A stretch of 7,422 bases of DNA from Gammaproteobacteria bacterium (GCA_003540955.1 DPMX01000111.1:1-7422), one strand, 5' to 3'; shown: positions 1 through 5,813, numbered from the stretch's first letter. Numbers and translations are program-made. Notes: generated by a model from the sequence alone, not told the origin.

Positions 1-2
1 GC

Positions 3-146
3 GATTTTGCACAAAAGCATGCTGAAATAATCGAGCGCTTCGGACGTTTTCCGCACCGCAACCCAATCATCGGGCGAGAATCGACTTCAGCCGAAATCTG
101 CTACTTCGCCGAAGGTGGGCAAACCTTCGGACAAGTGCCGCCCTAG
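3..146 (+). CDS. DUF924 family protein, C-terminal fragment (5' end outside window)
   Basis: An open frame enters from the left edge and ends at TAG 144-146, giving the last 47 residues of a protein. The segment ERFGRFPHRNPIIGRESTS, followed by an acidic/aromatic stretch (ICYFAEGG) and a short tail, is the typical C-terminal signature of the DUF924 family. These are proteins of about 180-200 residues with an all-helical, TPR-like fold and no settled biochemical role. The RFGRFPHRN motif is the most conserved part of the family. The C-terminus looks complete, so only the 5' part is cut off by the window. The stop is in the same frame as the oxygenase fragment downstream, and the two are separated by 57 nt without another stop. 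The family assignment rests on motif memory; the function is unknown. Confidence 0.8.
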   Translation, partial: DFAQKHAEIIERFGRFPHRNPIIGRESTSAEICYFAEGGQTFGQVPP

Positions 147-203
147 AGAAGCAAGGCCCCGTCACCACACTTATATTTTTCTCCGGCTCCACCGATCCTT
201 GCC

Positions 204-803
204 GTGTCTGCCTTCAATGAAGTCTACCATGTAGCGTTCGTTCACTCTGAGTCAGGGAACTCATTTCGGGACAAGGATAATATGTTCGGCCGACCTTTGT
301 GGACCAAACTTGATAAACGCCACCATACGCTTTCGATATTGGGTAATCCCGACTTTGAGATGACGCCGGTCGAAGCGATTGCTGCCTCCCACACCCCCCA
401 AGTTTCACAAGGCGGTGTCGGTTATGGTCGTGGCGCAAACCCCTCCGGTGCCAAGAATTGGTCCCTCGACATTAACGTAATCTTCCCGAACTTCTTTGTC
501 GATGTGGCGTCAGGGTGGTACTTCACTTACAACTTCTGGCCGTTATCACCAGATAGGACGTTCTACGAAATGAAAAACTACTACGCTCCGCCACGAAATG
601 CCTCGGAGCGGTTTTCGCATGAATACAGTCGTGCGGTGCTAAGAGATATTTTGCATGAAGACCTACACATGATGGAACAAACTCAAACAGGGGTAACGAG
701 TGCGGCGGGCGCCCCTCGGCACGATATCCTTTTGAGTGATAGCGAGGTTTGTGTGCGTCACCATATGAAAGTCGTTGACGACCATGTGCGTGGTAAAGAC
801 TAA
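204..803 (+). pseudogene. Truncated aromatic-ring-hydroxylating dioxygenase alpha subunit (catalytic domain only, no Rieske domain)
   Basis: The reading frame from GTG 204 encodes 199 residues that match only the C-terminal catalytic (SRPBCC-type) half of Rieske non-heme iron oxygenase alpha subunits, which are normally about 400-450 residues. It begins right at the iron-binding motif FNEVYHVAFVH. His9 and His14 form the H-x4-H pair and Glu6 sits at the bridging acidic position. The third ligand is probably Asp153 in LHEDLHMME. INVIFPNFFVD and WYFTYNFWPLSPDRT (about 90-118) are typical core strands. The roughly 200 N-terminal residues with the C-x-H...C-x2-H [2Fe-2S] centre are missing; upstream lies the end of the DUF924 gene. 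No Shine-Dalgarno sequence precedes GTG 204, and the same frame is open back to 147, so the start is uncertain. A full-length relative would oxidise aromatic or steroid-like substrates with electrons passed through the Rieske cluster, which this product cannot do alone. I read it as a 5'-deleted gene remnant. The body has no internal stops, so the deletion is either recent or the domain is still under selection. Confidence 0.8.
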
Positions 804-829
804 ACTGGGTTTAAGCAGAGGTATTCGAG

Positions 830-1165
830 ATGCAATTGCCAGCACCTTTCAGCAAACTTGAACCGTTCGTTGACCAGTGGGCCTTAGGGACAGAACGTGA
901 GCGCAATCACGCGCGGCTTACCAGCACGATGGAAGAGATCCAGGAATTCTACGACGCCATGCTGTCGCAAATACACGAAGCCTTAGCGCATCTCGATCGT
1001 TTCCCGCTCGGTGACATGCCGGAGGACGCACAAATGCTGTTCAACCTGACACTCTCGCTTGCCGAGGTCTCGAATTCGGTTGAGCGTTTCGGTGAACCCG
1101 CTGTGCCTAATGGGTTTGATAGTGCACGATTCACGCCATTCTCGCCATACGGGCCAATACCTTGA
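830..1165 (+). CDS. Small conserved protein of unknown function next to the dioxygenase remnant
   Basis: This encodes 111 residues. ATG 830 is preceded by AGAGG at 817-821, a reasonable ribosome binding site, and lies 26 nt after the oxygenase stop, so the two genes were probably one transcript. The protein is soluble, with no signal peptide or membrane segment. An aromatic-rich N-terminus (PFSKLEPFVDQWAL) is followed by predicted helices at about 22-60 (ERNHARL, MEEIQEFYDAML, EALAHLDRFPL) and 65-85 (AQMLFNLTLSLAEVSNSVE). The tail is rich in Pro, Gly and Phe (FTPFSPYGPIP). I recall similar small proteins beside Rieske oxygenase genes in proteobacteria, but I cannot name a function. A partner or accessory role for the oxygenase is a guess from position. 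The frame is intact although its neighbour is truncated. Confidence 0.7.
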   Translation: MQLPAPFSKLEPFVDQWALGTERERNHARLTSTMEEIQEFYDAMLSQIHEALAHLDRFPLGDMPEDAQMLFNLTLSLAEVSNSVERFGEPAVPNGFDSARFTPFSPYGPIP

Positions 1166-1183
1166 TCTAGAGCGCCACAAGTG

Positions 1184-1197
1184 ATTGATTTAATTGG
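1184..1197. repeat. Direct repeat copy 1 (possible attachment-site remnant)
   Basis: ATTGATTTAATTGG at 1184-1197 recurs exactly at 1300-1313, 116 bp downstream. This copy lies just after the small gene ending at 1165. The other copy abuts and includes the 3' CCA end of tRNA-Pro. The arrangement is what a tyrosine-recombinase attachment repeat would leave, but the AT-rich 14-mer could also be chance or a local duplication. Confidence 0.5.
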
Positions 1198-1234
1198 GAT
1201 CGCACCACGTTTGTAGCCGTTTATTACGCTTCAT

Positions 1235-1252
1235 TGGACCATCTGTGGACCA
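1235..1252. repeat. Two phased TGGACCA repeats
   Basis: TGGACCA occurs at 1235-1241 and again at 1246-1252. The two copies are 11 bp apart, about one helical turn, and lie inside the interval bounded by the 14-bp direct repeats. Short phased repeats next to a tRNA 3' end resemble arm-type binding sites of tyrosine integrases. No integrase gene is present in the window, so this reading is inference. Confidence 0.4.
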
Positions 1253-1299
1253 CTAGCCGACGTTTAGAAATTACCCTGACGGAAAAATAAAGGTAAGTT

Positions 1300-1313
1300 A
1301 TTGATTTAATTGG
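1300..1313. repeat. Direct repeat copy 2, overlapping the 3' CCA of tRNA-Pro
   Basis: This is the second exact copy of ATTGATTTAATTGG. Its last three bases (TGG on the plus strand) are the encoded CCA of the minus-strand tRNA-Pro, and the rest is sequence immediately downstream of the tRNA. tRNA 3' ends are the classic integration targets of genomic islands and prophages. The short overlap (only CCA) is less than the usual attachment core, which normally reaches the T-arm. Confidence 0.5.
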
Positions 1314-1387
1314 TCGGGGTGACAGGATTTGAACCTACGACCCCTGCCTCCCGAAGGCAGTGCTCTACCAGGCTGAGCTACACCCCG
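1311..1387 (-). tRNA. tRNA-Pro (anticodon CGG)
   Basis: Read on the minus strand, the 77 nt fold into a full cloverleaf: acceptor CGGGGTG/CACCCCG; D-stem GCTC/GAGC with a 9-nt loop containing GG; anticodon stem CTGCC/GGCAG with loop TTCGGGA; 5-nt variable loop; T-arm with loop TTCAAAT; discriminator A; encoded CCA. The anticodon CGG (plus strand 1351-1353) reads the proline codon CCG. C1-G72, A73 and G37 are hallmarks of bacterial tRNA-Pro. The gene starts 22 nt after the ispB stop on the same strand, so it may be co-transcribed with ispB. I recall the same ispB/tRNA-Pro arrangement in Pseudomonas. Its 3' end faces the accessory region and coincides with a direct repeat. Confidence 0.97.
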
Positions 1388-1409
1388 AATTTAATACCTA
1401 AAAAAAACA

Positions 1410-2399
1410 TCAAGAGCTGCGGTGCACGGCAAAGCTCGCGAGCGTATCAAGTGCATCCACATAGGCTGAGCGAGGGAGACTGCGTAAGGCCTCTTTAGCC
1501 TTTATTGCCTCTGCTTCAGCGACGGCGAAAGTGTAAGTGATGGCTCCAGTTGATTCAATCGCGTCAGAAATTTCTTTAATCCGGTCTAAACCACCATGCT
1601 CAATTGCTTCGCGCACAACTTGGGCCTGCTCTTTGTTCCCTTTCCACATCGCGTATAAAAGTGGAAGCGTCGGTTTACCTTCGGCAAGATCATCGCCGAT
1701 GTTCTTGCCCAATTGCTCAGGAGACGCACTGAAGTCTAGTACATCGTCTATCAGTTGAAACGCAGTTCCGAGGTGGCGTCCGTAGCGGGCCATTGCCTCT
1801 TCCAGTTCCGGTTTATCTCCGCTGATTACAACACCTAGTGCTGCCGCCGCCTCGAATAACTTCGACGTTTTGTTATGGATTGTGTCGAGATACCGTTGCT
1901 CTGTGATGTTGGGATCATGGCAGCTTACGAGTTGCATGACTTCGCCTTCGGCGATCGTATTGGTAGCATCAGCGAGAATCTCAAGTATTCTCATATTCTG
2001 TAGATCGACCATCATTTGAAATGCGCGAGAATACAGAAAGTCGCCGACCAGGACGCTTGCCTCGCTACCCCACACTAGGTTCGCTGTTTCTCTCCCACGC
2101 CGCATTTTGGATGAATCGACGACGTCGTCATGAAGTAATGTTGCGGTATGGATTAGTTCGACTATCGCCGCGACATCAATATGTCGGTTCTCGTCATAAC
2201 CCACTGCCTTCGCGGAGAGTAGCGCTATCACTGGGCGCAAGCGTTTGCCTCCACTACCGATGATGTACTGACTGAGTTGGTTGATCAGCGCCACTTCGGA
2301 ATAAAGCCGAGTCTTGATTAAACGATCTACCGCAGAGATCTCCTCCGCAACTAAGGCACGGACGTCAGCGATATCGTTAGATGGGGCGGTCACACTCAT
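1410..2399 (-). CDS. ispB: Polyprenyl (octaprenyl-type) diphosphate synthase
   Basis: This encodes a 329-residue trans-prenyltransferase of the usual family length. It extends farnesyl diphosphate with isopentenyl diphosphate units to make the side chain of ubiquinone or menaquinone, and acts in the cytosol next to the membrane. GSGGKRLRP (48-56) is the diphosphate-binding region. The first aspartate-rich motif is DDVVD at 91-95, followed by the arginine pair in KMRRG. The second is DDVLD at 218-222 within FQLIDD. GKNIGDDLAEGKPTLPLLYA (231-250) is the conserved segment after it. Chain length (C40 or C45) cannot be read with certainty from sequence. ATG 2397-2399 gives a normal N-terminus, although its Shine-Dalgarno sequence is weak. 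The gene is divergent from rplU and followed closely by tRNA-Pro. Just past its stop, on the minus strand, is a run of eight T after a weak GAGCT/AGCTC hairpin, which may act as a partial terminator. Confidence 0.95.
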   Translation of the reverse strand: MSVTAPSNDIADVRALVAEEISAVDRLIKTRLYSEVALINQLSQYIIGSGGKRLRPVIALLSAKAVGYDENRHIDVAAIVELIHTATLLHDDVVDSSKMRRGRETANLVWGSEASVLVGDFLYSRAFQMMVDLQNMRILEILADATNTIAEGEVMQLVSCHDPNITEQRYLDTIHNKTSKLFEAAAALGVVISGDKPELEEAMARYGRHLGTAFQLIDDVLDFSASPEQLGKNIGDDLAEGKPTLPLLYAMWKGNKEQAQVVREAIEHGGLDRIKEISDAIESTGAITYTFAVAEAEAIKAKEALRSLPRSAYVDALDTLASFAVHRSS

Positions 2400-2518
2400 T
2401 GCTTCGTTGGAAATTGGGGGTCTATTTGCTAAATGGCTCTAACATCTTGCCAAGACACGGTTAAAATTACCATCGAAATCAACGGATAGACAGCGGACTA
2501 GGTGCTGCACACAGTGCC

Positions 2519-2547
2519 TTGTGTGGCGCGGAATAATTACGTAGAAT
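2519..2547 (+). promoter_or_regulatory. Probable sigma70 promoter of rplU-rpmA with GC-rich discriminator
   Basis: The -35-like TTGTGT (2519-2524) is separated by 17 bp from a good -10, TAGAAT (2542-2547). CGCGCGC follows immediately, and transcription would start near 2554, leaving a leader of about 35 nt. A GC-rich discriminator is the known feature of stringently controlled ribosomal promoters, inhibited by ppGpp/DksA in proteobacteria; control here is inferred. An inverted repeat CACAC-N8-GTGTG (2508-2525) overlaps the -35 and could be an operator or chance. Confidence 0.6.
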
Positions 2548-2588
2548 CGCGCGCTTTCGTACCCTCTAGAAGCGTTCCAGGTATAGCT

Positions 2589-2903
2589 ATGAATTTCGTT
2601 ATCAAGACCGGCGGTAAACAATACCACGTGAGTGAAGGTGATAAACTAGAGGTAGAAACCCTAGATGCTGCTCCGGGAGAAAAAGTTGAATTTGGGGAGG
2701 TGCTTTTACTGCGTGACGGCGAGAAGGTGGAAGTCGGTACGCCCCTTATTGAGGGTGCCAAGGTCACGGCGACTGTTATAGAACACGGGCGCGGTAAAAA
2801 AATCCGTATCATAAAATTCAAACGTCGTAAGCACTACAGGCGACAAATGGGACACCGTCAGAATTTTACGCGGGTAGAAATAACCGGCGTCGCGCGAGGG
2901 TAA
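2589..2903 (+). CDS. rplU: 50S ribosomal protein L21 (bL21)
   Basis: This encodes 104 residues, the normal length for bL21 (about 103), a large-subunit protein that binds 23S rRNA. The N-terminus MNFVIKTGGKQYHV matches the family start. The basic C-terminal block around 78-99 (IKFKRRKHYRRQMGH, then QNFTRVEI) is its rRNA-binding signature. The frame stays open back to an ATG at 2502, which would add 29 residues without family similarity. That longer start lies upstream of the predicted -10, so ATG 2589 with AGG at 2579-2581 is the correct one. It is the first gene of the rplU-rpmA unit, and GAGGG near its 3' end serves as the rpmA ribosome binding site. Confidence 0.97.
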   Translation: MNFVIKTGGKQYHVSEGDKLEVETLDAAPGEKVEFGEVLLLRDGEKVEVGTPLIEGAKVTATVIEHGRGKKIRIIKFKRRKHYRRQMGHRQNFTRVEITGVARG

Positions 2904-2909
2904 GTACAT

Positions 2910-3167
2910 ATGGCACATAAAAAAGCAGGCGGCAGTACGCGAAACGGCAGAGATTCTCAGTCTAAACGTCTTGGCATAAAGCGTTTTGGAGGCGAGTCCG
3001 TTACTTCAGGCAATATCATTGTGCGGCAGCGTGGTACTCATTTTCACCCAGGCGTGAATGTCGGGTGTGGTCACGATCACACTTTGTTTGCAAAGGTGGA
3101 TGGGACGGTGAAATTCGAAGTGCGGGGTCCAAAGAGCCGCAGATATGTTTGCGTGGTCCAGGGCTAG
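2910..3167 (+). CDS. rpmA: 50S ribosomal protein L27 (bL27)
   Basis: This encodes 85 residues, the standard length. bL27 sits at the base of the central protuberance, and its flexible N-terminus reaches the peptidyl-transferase centre and contacts tRNA. The start MAHKKAGGSTRNGRDS is the family hallmark. It has no cleavable N-terminal extension of the kind known from Firmicutes. GKxxH-type loops are replaced by the usual RQRGTHFHPG and GHDHTLFA segments. The gene begins 6 nt after rplU, with GAGGG at 2896-2900 as ribosome binding site, so the two are co-transcribed. Expression ends at the terminator at 3201-3229. Confidence 0.97.
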   Translation: MAHKKAGGSTRNGRDSQSKRLGIKRFGGESVTSGNIIVRQRGTHFHPGVNVGCGHDHTLFAKVDGTVKFEVRGPKSRRYVCVVQG

Positions 3168-3200
3168 CTAGAGATAATTATTCCTCGTAGACTCTGGAAC

Positions 3201-3229
3201 AACCCCGTTTGATACGGGGTTTTTTGTTT
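3201..3229 (+). terminator. Intrinsic terminator after rpmA
   Basis: A perfect 8-bp stem AACCCCGT / ACGGGGTT (3201-3208 and 3214-3221) with a 5-nt loop TTGAT runs directly into a T tract (3220-3225, then TTT at 3227-3229). It lies 33 nt after the rpmA stop and 36 nt before obgE. It should end most rplU-rpmA transcripts and lower readthrough into obgE. Confidence 0.93.
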
Positions 3230-3265
3230 CCGTAAGGTTCTATTGGGGCGAATTACAGGCAACGC

Positions 3266-4285
3266 ATGAAATTTATCGACGAGGCAAAGATCAGCGTTCA
3301 AGCGGGGAACGGTGGAGACGGGTGCCTGAGTTTTCGCCGGGAGAAGTACGTTGCTTTGGGTGGCCCCGATGGGGGTGATGGCGGCGATGGCGGAAGCGTC
3401 TATCTAGAAGTCGATGACCGTATTAACACGCTCATAGATTTCCGCTATAAGCGAATGTTCAAAGCACGTAACGGCCAATCCGGGATGGGCCGCAATCGGA
3501 TCGGGAAGGGAGGCGAAGATCTGATTATTCCGGTACCACCAGGAACTTTGGTATATGACGCCGAGACAGGTGAAATGATAGGCGATCTTACAGCGGAGCA
3601 ATCACGGTTGTTAGTGGCGCAAGCAGGTTTTCACGGCCTTGGTAACGCGCGCTTTAAAAGTAGTGTGAATCGTGCCCCACGCAAAACGACCAAAGGTTCA
3701 TCTGGGGAATCGCGTGAGTTGCGGATGGAATTAAAACTGTTAGCGGATGTTGGTCTTGTAGGATTGCCAAATGCGGGGAAATCGACACTGATTAACCAAA
3801 TTTCAGCGGCGCGCCCGAAGATTGCAGATTATCCTTTCACTACCTTACGGCCAATCCTTGGAGTGGTGTCGGTAGGCGTCGATACGAGCTTCGTAGTCGC
3901 CGATATACCCGGAATCATTGAAGGTGCGGCCGGTGGCGCCGGTCTCGGCTTACAATTTCTGCGTCATGTTGAGCGCACCAAGTTGTTGCTGCATATAATC
4001 GACGTCTGTGGCTTTGGTGACGGTTGTGGTCCTGCGGCAAACTTTCGCACTATTACCAAAGAACTCGCCGCTCACCAGAACCCACTTATCGATCGCGAAC
4101 GCTGGGTAGTGTTTAATAAGATCGACGTCTTGGGTGAATCATATGACTGTGATGCTTCTAAATTTCGTGCTGCGACAGATTGGGAAGGTCCGGTATTTCA
4201 CGTCTCGTCCGCGACCGGTGCCGGTTGCAATGAGTTGGTCAATGCCATCTCGGATAGGCTAGGAGGGGTGGCCGGCGATGAGTAA
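3266..4285 (+). CDS. obgE: Obg-family GTPase (ribosome assembly)
   Basis: This encodes a 339-residue essential GTPase that binds 50S precursors and links ribosome maturation to the GTP/ppGpp state. The N-terminal Obg fold (1-158) has the glycine-rich segments GNGGDGCLSFRREK, GGPDGGDGGDGG and GFHGLGNARFKSSVNRAP. The G domain (about 159-335) has G1 GLPNAGKS (166-173), G2 YPFTT (189-193), G3 DIPG (213-216), G4 NKID (284-287) and G5 SSA (314-316). All nucleotide-binding motifs are intact. The protein stops soon after the G domain, so the acidic C-terminal tail of E. coli ObgE (about 390 residues) is absent. ATG 3266 with AGG at 3257-3259 gives the family start MKFIDEA. No clear promoter is visible in the short gap after the terminator. 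The last 8 bases overlap proB. Confidence 0.97.
   Translation: MKFIDEAKISVQAGNGGDGCLSFRREKYVALGGPDGGDGGDGGSVYLEVDDRINTLIDFRYKRMFKARNGQSGMGRNRIGKGGEDLIIPVPPGTLVYDAETGEMIGDLTAEQSRLLVAQAGFHGLGNARFKSSVNRAPRKTTKGSSGESRELRMELKLLADVGLVGLPNAGKSTLINQISAARPKIADYPFTTLRPILGVVSVGVDTSFVVADIPGIIEGAAGGAGLGLQFLRHVERTKLLLHIIDVCGFGDGCGPAANFRTITKELAAHQNPLIDRERWVVFNKIDVLGESYDCDASKFRAATDWEGPVFHVSSATGAGCNELVNAISDRLGGVAGDE
4261..4266 (+). promoter_or_regulatory. Ribosome binding site of proB inside obgE
   Basis: A perfect AGGAGG lies within the last codons of obgE, 11 nt before ATG 4278. It supports this start for proB and indicates translational coupling, since ribosomes ending on obgE at 4285 are already at the proB start. 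Confidence 0.7.
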
Positions 4286-5435
4286 GCTCGATCCTGGTTC
4301 CGAATCTAGGTCCACTGGAGACCGCTCCGAAATTTTGACCTCGCGGCGTTGGGTAATCAAGATCGGCAGCGCCCTTGCAACTAAACATGGAGTGGGCTTG
4401 AACGCCGAAGCCATTGAAGATTGGGCAGCGCAGATGGTCGCACTCAAACAAGCTGGACACGAGATCGTCGTTGTTTCATCGGGATCGATAGCTGAAGGTG
4501 CCATACGCCTCGGTTGGAACGTGCGGCCGCATTCTATTCATGAATTGCAGGCCGCCGCCGCAGTTGGACAAATGGGTTTGATTAGAGCTTGGGAACTCGC
4601 ATACGAAAAGGCCGGGATATGCGCTGCGCAAATATTGCTCACGCATGACGACCTAGCCGATCGGCGCCGATACCTTAACGCGCGTAGCACGCTCAGAACC
4701 TTGTTGGGCCTCGGCGTATTCCCCTTGATTAACGAAAACGATACGGTCGCTACCGATGAAATTCGGTTTGGGGACAATGATACGCTTGCGGGTCTTGTGA
4801 GTAATCTCGTCGATGCGGATCTTTTAGTGATCCTCACTGATCAGGATGGACTTATGAGTGCCGATCCGCGCGAGGATTCGAATGCTTTTTTGATCACACA
4901 AGCGGATACCAACGACCGTATGATCGATGAAATAGCGGGCGAGGGTGGCGCTTGGGGGCGCGGAGGTATGCGATCAAAATTAACGGCTGCCAGGCTTGCG
5001 GCGCGCTCGGCAACGTCCACAATTATTGCTTCCGGATTTAAACCTAATGTTCTACATGATATTGCGATAGGTAAATCTATCGGAACGTTTTTAGAGGCGC
5101 CACGAACGAAACTCGCGGCTCGAAAACAATGGCTTGCGAGCACGCTCGTACCCAAAGGTCAATTGGTCCTGGATAGTGGCGCCTGCCGAGTGATCCGCGA
5201 TGAAGGTCGCAGCCTGCTCGCGGTCGGCGTCTTGCGAATCTTGGGTGAATTTGAACGGGGTGAATTAGTTACCTGTGTAGATGAGAATGGTATTGAGGTT
5301 GCTAAGGGGTTGGTTAATTACGATGCGGTCGAGGCCGGTCAGATTCGCGGTAAATCGACAGATCAAATCGAGTCGATTTTGGGGTATACACGAGAGCCGG
5401 AGCTAATTCATCGAGATAGCCTAGTCATCATTTGA
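4278..5435 (+). CDS. proB: Glutamate 5-kinase with C-terminal PUA domain
   Basis: This encodes 385 residues. ProB phosphorylates L-glutamate with ATP to glutamyl 5-phosphate, the first and feedback-inhibited step of proline synthesis. The amino-acid-kinase domain spans about 23-260: WVIKIGS (25-31) with the catalytic-type lysine, SSGSIAEG (67-74), AVGQMGLI, INENDTV (151-157), FGDNDTLAGLVS (164-175) for glutamate/phosphate binding, and WGRGGMRSKL (226-235). The PUA domain spans about 290-370 (KGQLVLDSGA, RGELVTCVD). E. coli ProB has 367 residues; the excess is a polar N-terminal extension of about 23 residues before the first strand. The next possible start is TTG at codon 20, but the AGGAGG at 4261-4266 favours ATG 4278. 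proA is not adjacent. The obg-proB order is common in gamma- and betaproteobacteria. Confidence 0.96.
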   Translation: MSKLDPGSESRSTGDRSEILTSRRWVIKIGSALATKHGVGLNAEAIEDWAAQMVALKQAGHEIVVVSSGSIAEGAIRLGWNVRPHSIHELQAAAAVGQMGLIRAWELAYEKAGICAAQILLTHDDLADRRRYLNARSTLRTLLGLGVFPLINENDTVATDEIRFGDNDTLAGLVSNLVDADLLVILTDQDGLMSADPREDSNAFLITQADTNDRMIDEIAGEGGAWGRGGMRSKLTAARLAARSATSTIIASGFKPNVLHDIAIGKSIGTFLEAPRTKLAARKQWLASTLVPKGQLVLDSGACRVIRDEGRSLLAVGVLRILGEFERGELVTCVDENGIEVAKGLVNYDAVEAGQIRGKSTDQIESILGYTREPELIHRDSLVII

Positions 5436-5437
5436 AC

Positions 5438-5454
5438 TTCGATTGGACATCGAG
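5438..5454. other. Weak hairpin between convergent proB and rpsT
   Basis: TCGAT-TGGAC-ATCGA (5439-5453), with one extra wobble pair outside, forms a 5-6 bp stem in the 51-nt gap between the two converging genes. No T tract follows on either strand, so it is at most a weak or Rho-assisted end signal. No better terminator was seen here. Confidence 0.25.
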
Positions 5455-5486
5455 AGGTGCTTGGCTATAGGTTGGCTAAATATGAC

Positions 5487-5750
5487 TCAAGGTAAAGCTT
5501 TGATCCGGGCGTTTAACCGAGATTTGTGCCGCGCGGCTTTATTTCTGTGAATCAAAGACGATCTGGCCATCGTGTCGATAACCGGGACCGCAAGGACATA
5601 TGCAGCCTGCGCTTTCTCTTTTTCCCCCGCCTCGATGGCTAGCACGACCTGTTTAATCCGCGTTCGCAGCAACGATCTGCGGCCGGCATTCTGCTTACGC
5701 CGTTTTTCCCCCTGGCGGGCGCGTTTACGGGCTTGTGCTGAGTTGGCCAA
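5487..5750 (-). CDS. rpsT: 30S ribosomal protein S20 (bS20), TTG start
   Basis: This encodes 87 residues, the normal length, all helical and very basic. bS20 binds 16S rRNA early in small-subunit assembly. The N-terminus MANSAQARKRARQGEKRRKQN and the segment PVIDTMARSSLIHRNKAARHKSRL (56-79) are family signatures. The initiation codon is TTG (plus strand CAA 5748-5750). GGAG (plus 5758-5761) lies 7 nt upstream, which is ideal spacing. An out-of-frame ATG at 5752-5754 is only 3 nt from the same GGAG and opens just 9 codons. The E. coli rpsT gene also starts with UUG, which is linked to its autogenous control; the same may hold here. It is convergent to proB and divergent from murJ. Confidence 0.97.
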   Translation of the reverse strand: MANSAQARKRARQGEKRRKQNAGRRSLLRTRIKQVVLAIEAGEKEKAQAAYVLAVPVIDTMARSSLIHRNKAARHKSRLNARIKALP

Positions 5751-5784
5751 TCATCTACTCCGGTGTCTGTTTTAAAGGGCGCGA

Positions 5785-5813
5785 ACTATGCGACTTAATG
5801 GTGGAATTGTCAA
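5785..5813 (-). promoter_or_regulatory. Probable sigma70 promoter of rpsT
   Basis: On the minus strand a perfect -35 TTGACA (plus 5808-5813) is followed after 17 bp by CATAGT (plus 5785-5790, 4 of 6 match to TATAAT). Transcription would start near 5779, giving a leader of about 28 nt to the TTG start. A GC-rich stretch (GCGCCC) lies at the presumed start point, as in other ribosomal promoters. Confidence 0.6.

Noticed and set aside
1310..1498. Plus-strand frame reading through the tRNA and the ispB end (MVGVTGFEPTTPASRR...)
   Set aside because: This peptide is a well-known false ORF made by the antisense of a tRNA gene; the cloverleaf is complete.
2400..2500. Promoter for ispB on the minus strand (TTGGCA near 2450)
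   Set aside because: No acceptable -10 lies at 16-18 bp spacing, so I do not call it.
2502..2588. Longer rplU start at ATG 2502
   Set aside because: It would add 29 residues unlike bL21 and lies upstream of the predicted promoter. ATG 2589 gives the standard N-terminus.
3168..3185. GATAAT as a -10 for obgE
   Set aside because: It lies upstream of the rpmA terminator and has only a poor -35 (TTGCGT, 18 bp), so a transcript would have to pass the hairpin.
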